A DNA stretch of 43,095 nucleotides from DASZIT01 sp052143315 (GTDB lineage Bacteria > Actinomycetota > Acidimicrobiia > Acidimicrobiales > RAAP-2): NCBI GenBank assembly GCA_052143315.1, contig JBKQTE010000087.1, forward strand, positions 1 to 43,095, in the 5' to 3' direction. The notes under the pieces are model-generated. The model was not told the DNA's origin and did not search any database. It was given only the letters and a program-made list of their open reading frames with translations. A program made the translations under genes and the position numbers. Positions 30,714 through 40,324 of the stretch are shown here, one piece after another. Position 1 is the stretch's first letter. Every line of letters begins with the position of its first letter.

Positions 30714-30742
30714 GAGGGGTCGCACCGCCGGCGCCGAGGCGC

Positions 30743-32863
30743 TCAGCTCTGGGGGCGCTCGTTGTGCCGAAGGAGGATGATCGAGTGGGCGGTGAGATTG
30801 ACCGTCGGCGCCTGGACGCGGCGAGTCCCGAGGGGGCGGGCGGTGTTGAGGAGCTCCTCCCAGATCCCCGGCCACTCGATACGGGGCAGGGTGTAGTGCC
30901 GTGAGCGGTTCCCCCCGTTCAAGAGGAAGACGATCGTGTCGCCGTAGGTGGGCCGGCCCCGTTGGTCGACCTCGTCGGTGGCCCGGCCCGAGAGGACCAT
31001 GCCGATGGAGCGGAGCTCGTGGTCGGACCATTCGGCCTCGCTCATCTCGTCGCCGTCGGGCCGGATCCAGGTGACGTCCTTGGTGCCCCCCGGGGTGAAG
31101 GGCCGGCCGTTGAAGAAGTCCCGGCGGCGGAGGACGGGGTTGTCCTCGAAGATCCTGATCAGCTCCCGGGTGTAGGCCCGGAGATCACGGGCCCGCTCGT
31201 CGTGGTTCCAGTTCATCCAGCTGATCTCGTTGTCCTGGCAGTAAGCGTTGTTGTTGCCCTGCTGGCTCCGACCGAACTCGTCGCCGCCGAGCAGCATCCG
31301 AACGCCCTGGGAGAAGAAGAGCGTGGCCAGCATGTTGCGCTTGATCCGCTCCCGGCGCCGGACGATCCGGTGCGAGTCGGTGCCCCCCTCGAGCCCCCAG
31401 TTCCGGCTGTAGTTCTCGCGGGCCCCGTCGAGGTTGCCCTCGCCGTTCGCCTCGTTGTGGCGCTCCTCGAAGCCGACCAGGTCGGCCAGGGTGTAGCCGT
31501 CGTGGCAGGTGACGAAGTTGACGCTGGCATAGGTCCGCCGGCCGCTCGGGCTGTAGATGTCGCTCGAGCCGGTGAGCCGGGAGGCCAGCTCGGGGACCAT
31601 CCCCGGGTCGCCCCGCCAGAACCGACGGACGCAGTCCCGGAAGGCCCCGTTCCACTCGGCCCAGCCGGCCGGGAACCGGCCCAGCTGGTAGCCGTCGGGG
31701 CCGGCGTCCCACGGCTCAGCGATCAGCTTGACCTGGGAGAGGACCGGGTCCTGCTGGATGACCTCGAAGAAAGCGCTCCGGCGGCCGTCCTCCAGGCCCC
31801 GGAGGAGGACCGGGGCCAGGTCGAAGCGGAACCCGTCGACATGCATGTCGGTCACCCAGTAGCGGAGGCTGTCCATGATGAGAGCGATGGTCCGGGGGTG
31901 CACGATGTTGAGGCTGTTTCCGGTTCCGGTGAAGTCCAGGTTGAACCGCTTGTCGTCGGGTTGGAGCCGGTAGTAGACGGAGTTGTCGATGCCGCGCAGC
32001 GAGAGGGTGGGGCCGAGATGACTTCCCTCGCCGGTGTGGTTGTAGACGACGTCGAGGATGACCTCGAGCCCGGCCCGGTGGAAGGTCTTCACCATCGACT
32101 TGAATTCGGCCACCTGGTGGCCGATGCCACCGGTGGCGTAGCCGACATGGGGTGCGAAGAAGGCCAGGGTGTTGTACCCCCAGTAGTTGGTCAGACCCTG
32201 CTCGACGAGGTGCTGGTCGGCGACGAACTGGTGGACCGGCATCAGCTCGACGGCGGTCACCCCGAGGGACAGGAGGTAGTCGACGACGGCGTTGGAGGAG
32301 AGGCCGAGGTAGGTGCCACGGAGGTGCTCGGGGACCCCGGGATGGACCTTGGTCATGCCGCGGACGTGGCACTCGTAGATGACGGTGCGGTTCCAGGGGG
32401 TGCGGGGCGGGTGGTCCTCGCCCCAGGTGAAGGCCTGGTCGACCACCACCGACTTGGGCATCCCTGCCGCCGAGTCCCGTGGGTCGAGGACGAGGTCGCT
32501 GTCGGGGCCGCCCGGGCCGCCCCCGAAGCACTCCTCGCTCCAGCGGATGGGCCCGGTCACGGCCTTGGCGTACGGGTCGACCAGGAGCTTGGCCCGGTTG
32601 AAGCGGTGCCCCTGGTGCGGATCCCAGGGCCCGTCGACCCGGTAGCCGTAGAGGCAGCCGGGCCGGGCGTCGGGCAGGTAGCAGTGCGACACACGGTCGG
32701 TGGCGATCGGCATGGTGACGCGCTCCACCGCCACGGCGTCGTCCGGATGCTCGAAGATGCAGAGCTCGACGGCGGTGGCATGCTCCGAGAAGAGGGCGAA
32801 GTTGACGCCTTCCCCGTCCCAGGTCGCCCCCAGGGGGTGGGGCACCCCCGGCCAGACCCTCAC
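30743..32863 (-). CDS. glgX: Glycogen debranching enzyme GlgX
   Basis: Hydrolyses alpha-1,6 branches left by phosphorylase. The 706-residue product starts MRVWPGVPHPLGATWDGEGV, has the isoamylase N-terminal domain and the GH13 barrel with YECHVRGMTKVHPGVP, VVYNHTGEG, the nucleophile in MHVDGFRFDLAPVL, the acid in LIAEPWDAGPDGYQLG and VTCHDGYTLADLV, followed by a C-terminal beta domain. GTG at 32863 overlaps the glgB stop (GTGA), which fixes the start. Last gene of the glucan operon. Confidence 0.97.
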   Translation of the reverse strand: MRVWPGVPHPLGATWDGEGVNFALFSEHATAVELCIFEHPDDAVAVERVTMPIATDRVSHCYLPDARPGCLYGYRVDGPWDPHQGHRFNRAKLLVDPYAKAVTGPIRWSEECFGGGPGGPDSDLVLDPRDSAAGMPKSVVVDQAFTWGEDHPPRTPWNRTVIYECHVRGMTKVHPGVPEHLRGTYLGLSSNAVVDYLLSLGVTAVELMPVHQFVADQHLVEQGLTNYWGYNTLAFFAPHVGYATGGIGHQVAEFKSMVKTFHRAGLEVILDVVYNHTGEGSHLGPTLSLRGIDNSVYYRLQPDDKRFNLDFTGTGNSLNIVHPRTIALIMDSLRYWVTDMHVDGFRFDLAPVLLRGLEDGRRSAFFEVIQQDPVLSQVKLIAEPWDAGPDGYQLGRFPAGWAEWNGAFRDCVRRFWRGDPGMVPELASRLTGSSDIYSPSGRRTYASVNFVTCHDGYTLADLVGFEERHNEANGEGNLDGARENYSRNWGLEGGTDSHRIVRRRERIKRNMLATLFFSQGVRMLLGGDEFGRSQQGNNNAYCQDNEISWMNWNHDERARDLRAYTRELIRIFEDNPVLRRRDFFNGRPFTPGGTKDVTWIRPDGDEMSEAEWSDHELRSIGMVLSGRATDEVDQRGRPTYGDTIVFLLNGGNRSRHYTLPRIEWPGIWEELLNTARPLGTRRVQAPTVNLTAHSIILLRHNERPQS

Positions 32864-34803
32864 GGTCGGGGACCACCGTCGGGTTCGTGCCGGAACACCG
32901 TGACCGCCAGCGGCGGGGCGGTGAGGCTCACGGTCTGGGGCCGACCGTGCCAGGGGACGGGCCGGGTATCGATCCCGCCGAGGTTGCCGATCCCGCTTCC
33001 CCCGTAGGCGGCGGCGTCGCTGTTGAGGATCTCCCGCCAGTGGCCGGGCTCGGGCACCCCGAGCAGCATCTCGGGGCGGGGCACCGGGGTGAAGTTGCAC
33101 ACCACCAGCACCGTGTCCCCGGCCTTCGACCGGCGGAGGAAGCTCAGGGTGGAGTTCGGGGCGTCGTCGGCCTGGACCCATTCGAAGCCCGACGGATCGG
33201 CATCGAGCTCGTGGAGGGCGGGCTCCTCCCGGTAGATCCGGTTGAGATCGGAGACGAGGCGGAGCAGCCCGGCGTGGGGGGCGTGGTCGAGCAGGTTCCA
33301 GTCGAGGGAGCGATCGTGGCTCCACTCCCGCCACTGGCCGAGCTCGTCGCCCATGAAGAGGAGCTTCTTTCCCGGCAGGGCGTACTGGTAGCCGAAGAGG
33401 AGGCGGAGGTTGGCGAACTTCTGCCAGTCGTCGCCGGGCATGGCGCCGAGGAGGGAGCCCTTGCCGTGGACCACCTCGTCGTGGGACAGGGGCAGGACAT
33501 AGTTCTCGGTGAAGGCGTAGAGGCCGCGGAAGGTCAGTTGGTCGTGATGGTGGCGACGGTGGACGGGATCCCGCTGGATGTAGGCCAGCGTGTCGTGCAT
33601 CCAGCCCATGTCCCACTTGTAGCCGAAGCCGAGCCCGCCGTGGTCGGTGGGCCGGGACACCCCCGGCCAGGCCGTCGACTCCTCGGCCATGGTCTGGATA
33701 CCGGGATGGGCGCCGTAGAGCCCGATGTTCAGTTGGCGGAGGAGCTCGATGGCGTCGAGGTTCTCCCGGCCCCCGACGCGGTTGGGGATCCACTCCCCCC
33801 CCTCCCGGGAGTAGTCGAGATAGAGCATGGAGGCCACGGCGTCGACCCGGAGCCCGTCGGCGTGGTAGGTCGACAGCCAGTGCTCGGCCGAGGAGAGCAG
33901 GAAGCTCCGGACCTCGTTGCGCCCGTAGTTGAAGATGTAGCTCTTCCAGTCGGGGTGGAAGCCCTGGCGGGGATCGGCGTGCTCGTAGAGGTGGGTGCCG
34001 TCGAACTCCCCCAGGGCGAAGGCGTCGGTCGGGAAGTGCGAGGGCACCCAGTCGAGGAGCACCCCGACGCCGGCCTGGTGGAGCTGGTCGATCAGCGACA
34101 TGAGCCCCTGCGGCGGCCCGTAGCGCGCCGTGGGGGCGAAGTAGCCGGTGGTCTGGTATCCCCAGCTGCCGTAGAAGGGGTGTTCCATGATCGGGAGGAG
34201 CTCCACGTGGGTGAAGCCGGTCTCGACCAGGTGACGCACGAGGAGGGGGGCGATCTCCTCGTAGCCGAGGAGGTCGCCGGGGCGCTCGGGGGAGCGCATC
34301 CACGAGCCGAGGTGCACCTCGTAGATGGAGACGGGGGCGTCGAGGGCGGCTTTCCCGCCCCGGCCGGCCATCCACTCCCCGTCCCCCCAGGTGTAGCCGA
34401 GGTCCCAGACCACCGAGCCGGTCCGGGGGGGACGCTCGGCGGCGAAGGCATAGGGGTCGGCCTTCTCGAGCCGCTCCCCGCCCCCGGTGGTGATGGCGTA
34501 CTTGTAGACATGGCCCGGAGCGGCGCCGGGCACCACGCCCACCCAGATCCCCGAGGAGGCCCGGGGGCCGAGGGGGTCGGCGGCGGGATCCCAGCCGTTG
34601 AAGTCCCCGATGACACTGACGGCCCGGGCGCCGGGGGCCCAGACCGCGAACGCCGTCCCTTCCGGGCCCAGCTGGTGGGCGCCGAGCTTCCCGGCCAGAC
34701 GCCGGTGGGTCCCCTCGTTGAACAGGTAGACGTCCTCGTCGGTGAGCTCCCAGGGAGCGCGGACGGTCGGCTCGGGTCCGCGTCGGGTCCGCTTGGCGGT
34801 CAC
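32860..34803 (-). CDS. glgB: 1,4-alpha-glucan branching enzyme
   Basis: Introduces alpha-1,6 branches in alpha-glucan. The 647-residue GH13 enzyme has a CBM48 domain (FAVWAPGARAVSVIGDFNGW), IYEVHLGSWMRSP, the nucleophile in YHADGLRVDAVASMLYLDYS, the acid in IQTMAEESTAWPGVSRP and LSHDEVVHGKGSLLGAMPGD. Its GTG overlaps the malQ stop by four bases. It lacks the second N-terminal domain of about 100 residues found in longer GlgB proteins. Confidence 0.97.
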   Translation of the reverse strand: MTAKRTRRGPEPTVRAPWELTDEDVYLFNEGTHRRLAGKLGAHQLGPEGTAFAVWAPGARAVSVIGDFNGWDPAADPLGPRASSGIWVGVVPGAAPGHVYKYAITTGGGERLEKADPYAFAAERPPRTGSVVWDLGYTWGDGEWMAGRGGKAALDAPVSIYEVHLGSWMRSPERPGDLLGYEEIAPLLVRHLVETGFTHVELLPIMEHPFYGSWGYQTTGYFAPTARYGPPQGLMSLIDQLHQAGVGVLLDWVPSHFPTDAFALGEFDGTHLYEHADPRQGFHPDWKSYIFNYGRNEVRSFLLSSAEHWLSTYHADGLRVDAVASMLYLDYSREGGEWIPNRVGGRENLDAIELLRQLNIGLYGAHPGIQTMAEESTAWPGVSRPTDHGGLGFGYKWDMGWMHDTLAYIQRDPVHRRHHHDQLTFRGLYAFTENYVLPLSHDEVVHGKGSLLGAMPGDDWQKFANLRLLFGYQYALPGKKLLFMGDELGQWREWSHDRSLDWNLLDHAPHAGLLRLVSDLNRIYREEPALHELDADPSGFEWVQADDAPNSTLSFLRRSKAGDTVLVVCNFTPVPRPEMLLGVPEPGHWREILNSDAAAYGGSGIGNLGGIDTRPVPWHGRPQTVSLTAPPLAVTVFRHEPDGGPRP

Positions 34804-36968
34804 CTGCCGTCCTCCTCTGGGATCGTGGTCCGGTTCTCGACCATGGAGTCTCCCTCAGCTTCGGGGCCGAGGCGTCCCGGGTGGTCGCGCCGGGCCGCGT
34901 CGACCAGCCGGAGGACGGCCGACGGCCGCCGGCTCCGGGGCCGGAGGTCGTCGGGCCAGCGACGGGCCCAGCGACGTCGGAAGTTGCCCTCCTCGGGCCC
35001 GGTGCCGGGCCGGTTCTGCGGTTCCCGCTCCAGCCAGAGGTCCTCCAGGTCGACCAGGACCAGCCGGGCCGGGCCACCGGCCAGATAGAGGAGGAGGAGC
35101 TGCAGGGCTCGGCCGGGCGACGCCGGCCGGCCCAGCGCACCGGCGGTGGCGGCCCGCAGAGCGGTCCGCTCCTCCCGCGCCGCGGACGCCTCCCCGGGGG
35201 GCTGCTCCCGGCGCCGGACCCGATCGTCGATGTCGAGGCCGGCCCACCAGGACGCGAACGGGGGGAGGTCGTGGGTGCCGAGCGACGCCAGGGAGTCCGG
35301 CGGCGGGTCGGGTAGGGGGTGGTCAGGGGTCGCGGCGAACTGATGGACATGGGACCGGAGCATCCCGTCGCGGCGCATGGCGACCCGGACGGCCGGGACC
35401 ACGGTGCCCAGGTCCTCCCCCACCACGGCCACGCCGGCCCGGCAGGCCTCGAGGACGGCGACGGCCCGGAGCTCCTCGGCCCGGTAGCGCACGTAGGCCC
35501 CCTCGGTGGGGGCCATGCCCCGGGGGATCCACCACAGCCGGTGGAGCCCCATTACATGGTCGATCCGGACGACGGCGGCGTGACGCATGGCGTGACGGAG
35601 GAGGGCGATCGGGTAGCGATAGCCGCTCTGGCGGACACCTTCGGGATGGAGCGGGTTGACGGCCCAGTCCTGGCCGGCCGCCTGGAAGCTGTCGGCGGGG
35701 GCGCCGCCGGTGGCGCCGGTGGCGAACGCATCCGGATGCCACCACGGATCGAAGCCCTGCGGGTGGACCCCGACGGGGAGATCCAGGTAGAGCCCGCCGT
35801 GCACGGCGGCCTCGGCCAGCTGGCTGTCGGCGACCCACTGGGCGTAGCAGTGGTAACGGACCCGGCGCTCGTCGTCGGCCCCGGCCGGGATCCGACCCGG
35901 TTGAGCGCCGGGCCAGGCCGTCCACGGCCGGTCCAGGGTCTCGGTGGCGGCCCGGAACCGGGCGTACGCCTCCACCTCGGGCCGCTCGGCCAGAAAGGCC
36001 TCGAGTGCGCCGCGGCGCCGAGAAGCGCCGGCGGCCAGGGCTTCGGCCAGCAGTTCGAGCACCTGGCGCTTGACGGCCAGGGTGGCGGCCGGGTCGGCCC
36101 AGGGAGCGGACCGGAGCCGGGCCAGGCGGCGACGGAGCCCGGCCGAGGCCAGCAGCTTTCGGGCCTCGGGGGCGATCTCCAGCTCGGGGAGCCGCTCGAC
36201 GTCGACGTAGAGCTCGTTCCAGGCCAGCCGGCTGGCCGGCCGGTACGGGCTCGGCTCCACCAGGGGCCCGTCGAAGAAGCCGGCGTTGAGGGGCAGGGTG
36301 CCGACGAAGGTCCCACCGAGGCCGCCGACCCAGTCGCCGAGCTCAGCCAGCTCCCGGTAGGTGGCCACCCCCCAGTCGGTCTCGGTCCGCACGGCGTGGA
36401 GAGGGGCGGAGACCCCCCAGCCCCGCCCGGGGTCGGGGCAGCGCCGGGGAGCGGAGATGACGAGGGCCGAGGCGGCCACGCCCGGTCCCTCCACCTCGAG
36501 GCGGTGGTAGCCGGGGTGGGCGGCGGGGAGCCGGTTCAGGCTGAAGCGGTGCCGGGTCAGGTCGGCTCCGTCGAGCCGCCCGGGCCGGGCCGGGCCGGCC
36601 AGGATGGATGGGAGACGGCACCGCTCCACCGTGCCGTCCTCGAGCCTCAGGGTGACCTGGACCCGGCCGGGGGCGACGGCGGAGGGGAGCGTGAGGGTGT
36701 GGGCCGTCGGGGCGCCCGGTCGGCGGACCAGCACCGGCTCGAGCGTCTGCCGGCCCGCCGCCGCCGTCGCCGCCGCCAGCAGCTCAGGGGCCTGGTCGCG
36801 ATGGCTGATGGGGACGCCGAGGGCGGAGAGCACCCCGACCAGGGACTCGTCGCCGACCCGGCCGCCGGCCCGGCCGTGGGTCTCGTAGGTGACCTGCACC
36901 CCGTAGCGGCCGGCCAGGGTGGCGAGGGTGCGACGACCTCGAGATCGGTCCGGACCACCGGCTGTCAC
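34800..36968 (-). CDS. malQ: 4-alpha-glucanotransferase (amylomaltase)
   Basis: Moves glucan segments between maltooligosaccharides. The 722-residue GH77 enzyme has an N-terminal beta domain, WGVSAPLHAVRTETDWGVA, AWNELYVDVERLPEL, the nucleophile region VVRIDHVMGLHRLWWIP, the acid in VVGEDLGTVVPAV and the third acid in SLGTHDLPPFASW. The length matches actinobacterial MalQ. GTG at 36968 overlaps the treS-maltokinase stop by four bases. Confidence 0.95.
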   Translation of the reverse strand: MTAGGPDRSRGRRTLATLAGRYGVQVTYETHGRAGGRVGDESLVGVLSALGVPISHRDQAPELLAAATAAAGRQTLEPVLVRRPGAPTAHTLTLPSAVAPGRVQVTLRLEDGTVERCRLPSILAGPARPGRLDGADLTRHRFSLNRLPAAHPGYHRLEVEGPGVAASALVISAPRRCPDPGRGWGVSAPLHAVRTETDWGVATYRELAELGDWVGGLGGTFVGTLPLNAGFFDGPLVEPSPYRPASRLAWNELYVDVERLPELEIAPEARKLLASAGLRRRLARLRSAPWADPAATLAVKRQVLELLAEALAAGASRRRGALEAFLAERPEVEAYARFRAATETLDRPWTAWPGAQPGRIPAGADDERRVRYHCYAQWVADSQLAEAAVHGGLYLDLPVGVHPQGFDPWWHPDAFATGATGGAPADSFQAAGQDWAVNPLHPEGVRQSGYRYPIALLRHAMRHAAVVRIDHVMGLHRLWWIPRGMAPTEGAYVRYRAEELRAVAVLEACRAGVAVVGEDLGTVVPAVRVAMRRDGMLRSHVHQFAATPDHPLPDPPPDSLASLGTHDLPPFASWWAGLDIDDRVRRREQPPGEASAAREERTALRAATAGALGRPASPGRALQLLLLYLAGGPARLVLVDLEDLWLEREPQNRPGTGPEEGNFRRRWARRWPDDLRPRSRRPSAVLRLVDAARRDHPGRLGPEAEGDSMVENRTTIPEEDGR

Positions 36969-39900
36969 AGGGGCGTCTCGAGAAGGTCGAGAACTCCGTG
37001 GGCCGGGATGGCCACCCAGTCCGGCCGGCTGTTGGCCTCGTAGCCCAGCTCGTAGACGGCCTTCTCGAGGAGGTGGAAGCCGAGGAGCGTGGCCAGCTGG
37101 TCGTGGTCGGCGGGCACGAAGGGCGCCCCCGAGGCGGTCTCCAGGTAGGACCGGAGGAACATCCCGGCCACCGAGGTGTACCAGAGCCCGAGGAGGGGGT
37201 CGAGCACCTCGGGGGCGCTCGAGCTGGCCAGGTCCCGGGCCATCTGGGCGGCGGCGGCCCGGGAGGCGTAGTGGATCGAGCGGATCATCCCGGCCACGTC
37301 GACGAGGGCGGACCGCTTCAGGCGGCGCTGGCCGACGGGGCGGGCCGGCTCCCCCTCGAAGTCGATGAGGACGAAGTCCTTCCCGGTCCACAGCACCTGG
37401 CCCAGGTGGTAGTCGCCGTGGCAGCGGATCCGCTCGACGGCGACCCGGGTGGTGGTGAGGACCCGGAGCCGTTCGAGTACCTCCTCGGACCGGTCCAGCA
37501 CGGCCTGGACGGACGGGACCGCCGGTGCCAGTGGCCGGATCTGACGGACGGTGCGCTTCAGGAGGCTCCGGGCCCCGTGGTACATGGCCTGGCAGTCCAG
37601 GGAGGTGAGCGGCTCGGGGGCGAAGTCGGGGTCGCTACGGTCCGAGGCCAGGGCCAGGTGGAGCTCGGCCGTCCGCTGGCCCAGCAGGGCGGCCCAGGTC
37701 TCGTGGGCGGCCAGGAGCGGGTGGTCGGGCTCGGCGCCGGCGTGCTCGGCGGTGGCCAGGATGCCCCGATGTGTCCACCGGCGGGCCTCGTCCGGCTCGT
37801 GGCCGGCCAGGGCCTCCTCGAGTCCGTGGCGGAGGGCGTCGACGACGTAGGTCCAGCCGTCGCACTCGTGGGCGGCGTACTCCTCCACCGTCACCAGGGT
37901 GGCCGGTACCGCCCCGAGCCGGTCGGGCCGGTACTCGAGGCTCCCCCCCACCGCCGGGGAGTGGGGGAACCGGGCCCGCTCCGCCAGGAACCGGCCCAGC
38001 TCCACCCCGGGGTCAGGTCCCTCCTCGACGCGGCGGACCAGCTTCATGATGAGGTGGTCGCCGAAGGCGATGGAGCTGTTCGACTGCTCGGCGCTGATGG
38101 GCTGGGGCTCGATCTCGGCCGGCAGCTCGGCGTGGAGCCGGCGCAGGGCGGGGGCGGGCAGTCCGGCCAGGCGTCCCGACCGACCCGGCAGATGGCGGCG
38201 GCGGCGGATCAGGTCGAGGAGGGCCCGAGCGAAGTCCGGGTCCCAGGCGGCGTCGTAGAGGACGCCATCCTCCTCCCCGGCCTGCATGGCGGCGATGACG
38301 GCATCAGGGTGGAACCGGACGAGCTCATTGGCCCGATTGCCGGTGGCGTAGGCGAGGGGCAGGAGGTAGGTCTCGGAGCGACCGACGTCGAGCTCGACCC
38401 GGACCAGGGTCAACCGGGCCCGGGTCGAGCCGGTGCGACCCGGCTCCGACACCGGGATGACCTCGACCACCCGGACGCTCTTGACCCGGCGAGCCTTCTC
38501 GCGGAACCAGCGCCGGTCGGCGATGTAGGCCGGGAGGCCCTCCTCCAAGCGGTGCAGTGAGACCCCGGTCAGGACCTCCTCCCACTGGTCGGTGACCTCG
38601 AGGACCGGGCGGGGGGTCCAGTCGGTCTCCTCGCGGCTCTCCAGCGAGAACCAGTAGAAGCCGTGGGGGCCGAGGGTGATGAAGTAGGGGAGGTCACCGA
38701 CGGCGGGGAACTCGCTGCCGCCGAAGAGCTCCACCGGTACGGTGTTGCGGTACTCGGCCAGGTCCAGCTCGACGGCCTGGGCGTAGCGGGACAGGTTCAC
38801 GACGACGAGGATCCGCTCGTCCTCGAACACCCGGAGGAAGGCCAGGACCTTGCGGTTGTCCGGCAGCAGCAGCTGGAGCGATCCCCGCCCGAAGGCCCGG
38901 TAGCGCTTGCGGAGGGCGATGACCCGCTTGATCCACCACAGGAGGGAGCTGGGGTTCTCGTTCTGGGCTTCGACGTTGACGGCCTGGGGCTGGTACTCGG
39001 GGTCGATGATCACCGGCAGGTAGAGCTGCTGGGGATTGCCCCGGGAGAAGCCGGCGTTGCGGTCGCTCCCCCACTGCATCGGGGTCCGCACCGCGTCGCG
39101 GTCGCCCAGGTAGTAGTTGTCCCCCATCCCGATCTCGTCGCCGTAGTAGAGGATCGGGGTACCGGGCAGCGACAGCAGGAGCCCGTGCATCATCTCGATC
39201 ATCTGGCGGTCGTTGCCGAGGAGGGGGGCCAGCCGCCGGCGGATCCCGGCGTTGACCCGGGCCTGCGGCTCCTGGGCGTAGGCCCGGTACATATAGTCCC
39301 GCTCCTCGTCGGTGACCATCTCGAGGGTCAGCTCGTCGTGGTTGCGGAGGAAGAGCGCCCACTGGCAGTCGGGCGGGGTGGGCGGCGTCTCCTGGAGGAT
39401 GTCGACGATGGGGAAGCGGTCCTCCTGGCGGGCGGCCATGAACATCCGCGGCATCAGCGGGAAGTGGAAGGCCATGTGGCAGGCGTCCCCGTCGCCGAGG
39501 TAGGCGACGGCGTCCTCGGGCCACTGGTTGGCCTCGGCCAGGAGCATCCGGTCCTCGAAGCGCTCGTCGACGTGGGCCCGGAGCTTCCGGAGGAAGGCGA
39601 ACGTCTCCGGGAGGTTCTCGCAGTTGGTGCCCTCCCGGGCATAGAGGTAGGGGACGGCGTCGAGCCGGAGCCCGTCGACCCCCATCTCGAGCCAGAAGTC
39701 GAGGACGTCGATGACGGCCGCCTGGACCTCGGGGTTGTCGTAGTTGAGGGCGGGCTGGTGAGAGTAGAAGCGGTGCCAGAAGTAGGCGCCGGCCACCGGG
39801 TCCCAGGTCCAGTTGGACGCCTCGAAGTCGGTGAAGATGATCCGGGCTTCGGGGAACCGGTCGGAGGTGTCGCTCCAGACGTAGAAGTCGCGAGCCGGGC

Positions 39901-40324
39901 TGCCCGGGGCGGCTCGGCGGGCCCGCTGGAACCAGGGGTGCTCGTCGGAGGTGTGGGCCAGGACCAGCTCGGTGATGACCCGGAGGCCCCGGCGGTGGGC
40001 GTTGCGGAGGAGCTCCTTGAAGTCCCGGAGGGTCCCGTAGGAGGGGTTGACCCGCCGGTAGTCGGAGATGTCGTAGCCGTCGTCGCGCAGCGGGGAGGGG
40101 TAGAAGGGAAGCAGCCACAGGGCGGTCACCCCCAGGTCCTGGAGGTAGTCGAGCCGGGAGATGAGCCCCTTGAAGTCCCCGATCCCGTCGCCGTCGGAGT
40201 CCTGGAAGGCCCGCACGTGGACCTCGTAGATGATGGCGTCCTTGTACCAGTGCGCCAGGTCGGGGCCGGCCACCACCGTCAGGTCGTGCCGCCCGGGAGC
40301 AGCCTTCGGCGTCACCGGCGTCAC
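36965..40324 (-). CDS. treS: Trehalose synthase - maltokinase fusion (TreS-Pep2)
   Basis: Two enzymes in one 1119-residue chain. Residues about 1-560 are a GH13 trehalose synthase (WYKDAIIYEVHVRAFQDSDG, nucleophile in GVDGLRLDAVPYLYAREGTN, acid in MLLAEANQWPEDAVAY, FLRNHDELTLEMV), interconverting trehalose and maltose. The C-terminal half (about 600-1119) is maltokinase, with IRCHGDYHLGQVLWTGKDFV and LIDFEGEPARPVGQRRLKRS as the kinase catalytic and metal motifs; it makes maltose 1-phosphate for GlgE. In mycobacteria these are separate proteins that form a complex. GTG at 40324 overlaps the glgE stop; another in-frame GTG lies nine bases inside. Confidence 0.95.
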   Translation of the reverse strand: MTPVTPKAAPGRHDLTVVAGPDLAHWYKDAIIYEVHVRAFQDSDGDGIGDFKGLISRLDYLQDLGVTALWLLPFYPSPLRDDGYDISDYRRVNPSYGTLRDFKELLRNAHRRGLRVITELVLAHTSDEHPWFQRARRAAPGSPARDFYVWSDTSDRFPEARIIFTDFEASNWTWDPVAGAYFWHRFYSHQPALNYDNPEVQAAVIDVLDFWLEMGVDGLRLDAVPYLYAREGTNCENLPETFAFLRKLRAHVDERFEDRMLLAEANQWPEDAVAYLGDGDACHMAFHFPLMPRMFMAARQEDRFPIVDILQETPPTPPDCQWALFLRNHDELTLEMVTDEERDYMYRAYAQEPQARVNAGIRRRLAPLLGNDRQMIEMMHGLLLSLPGTPILYYGDEIGMGDNYYLGDRDAVRTPMQWGSDRNAGFSRGNPQQLYLPVIIDPEYQPQAVNVEAQNENPSSLLWWIKRVIALRKRYRAFGRGSLQLLLPDNRKVLAFLRVFEDERILVVVNLSRYAQAVELDLAEYRNTVPVELFGGSEFPAVGDLPYFITLGPHGFYWFSLESREETDWTPRPVLEVTDQWEEVLTGVSLHRLEEGLPAYIADRRWFREKARRVKSVRVVEVIPVSEPGRTGSTRARLTLVRVELDVGRSETYLLPLAYATGNRANELVRFHPDAVIAAMQAGEEDGVLYDAAWDPDFARALLDLIRRRRHLPGRSGRLAGLPAPALRRLHAELPAEIEPQPISAEQSNSSIAFGDHLIMKLVRRVEEGPDPGVELGRFLAERARFPHSPAVGGSLEYRPDRLGAVPATLVTVEEYAAHECDGWTYVVDALRHGLEEALAGHEPDEARRWTHRGILATAEHAGAEPDHPLLAAHETWAALLGQRTAELHLALASDRSDPDFAPEPLTSLDCQAMYHGARSLLKRTVRQIRPLAPAVPSVQAVLDRSEEVLERLRVLTTTRVAVERIRCHGDYHLGQVLWTGKDFVLIDFEGEPARPVGQRRLKRSALVDVAGMIRSIHYASRAAAAQMARDLASSSAPEVLDPLLGLWYTSVAGMFLRSYLETASGAPFVPADHDQLATLLGFHLLEKAVYELGYEANSRPDWVAIPAHGVLDLLETPL

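Noticed and set aside
30731..30742. GCGCC/GGCGC inverted repeat between the nitrobindin-like gene and glgX
   Set aside because: Only two bases remain for the loop and the stem is five pairs long, too little to call a terminator.
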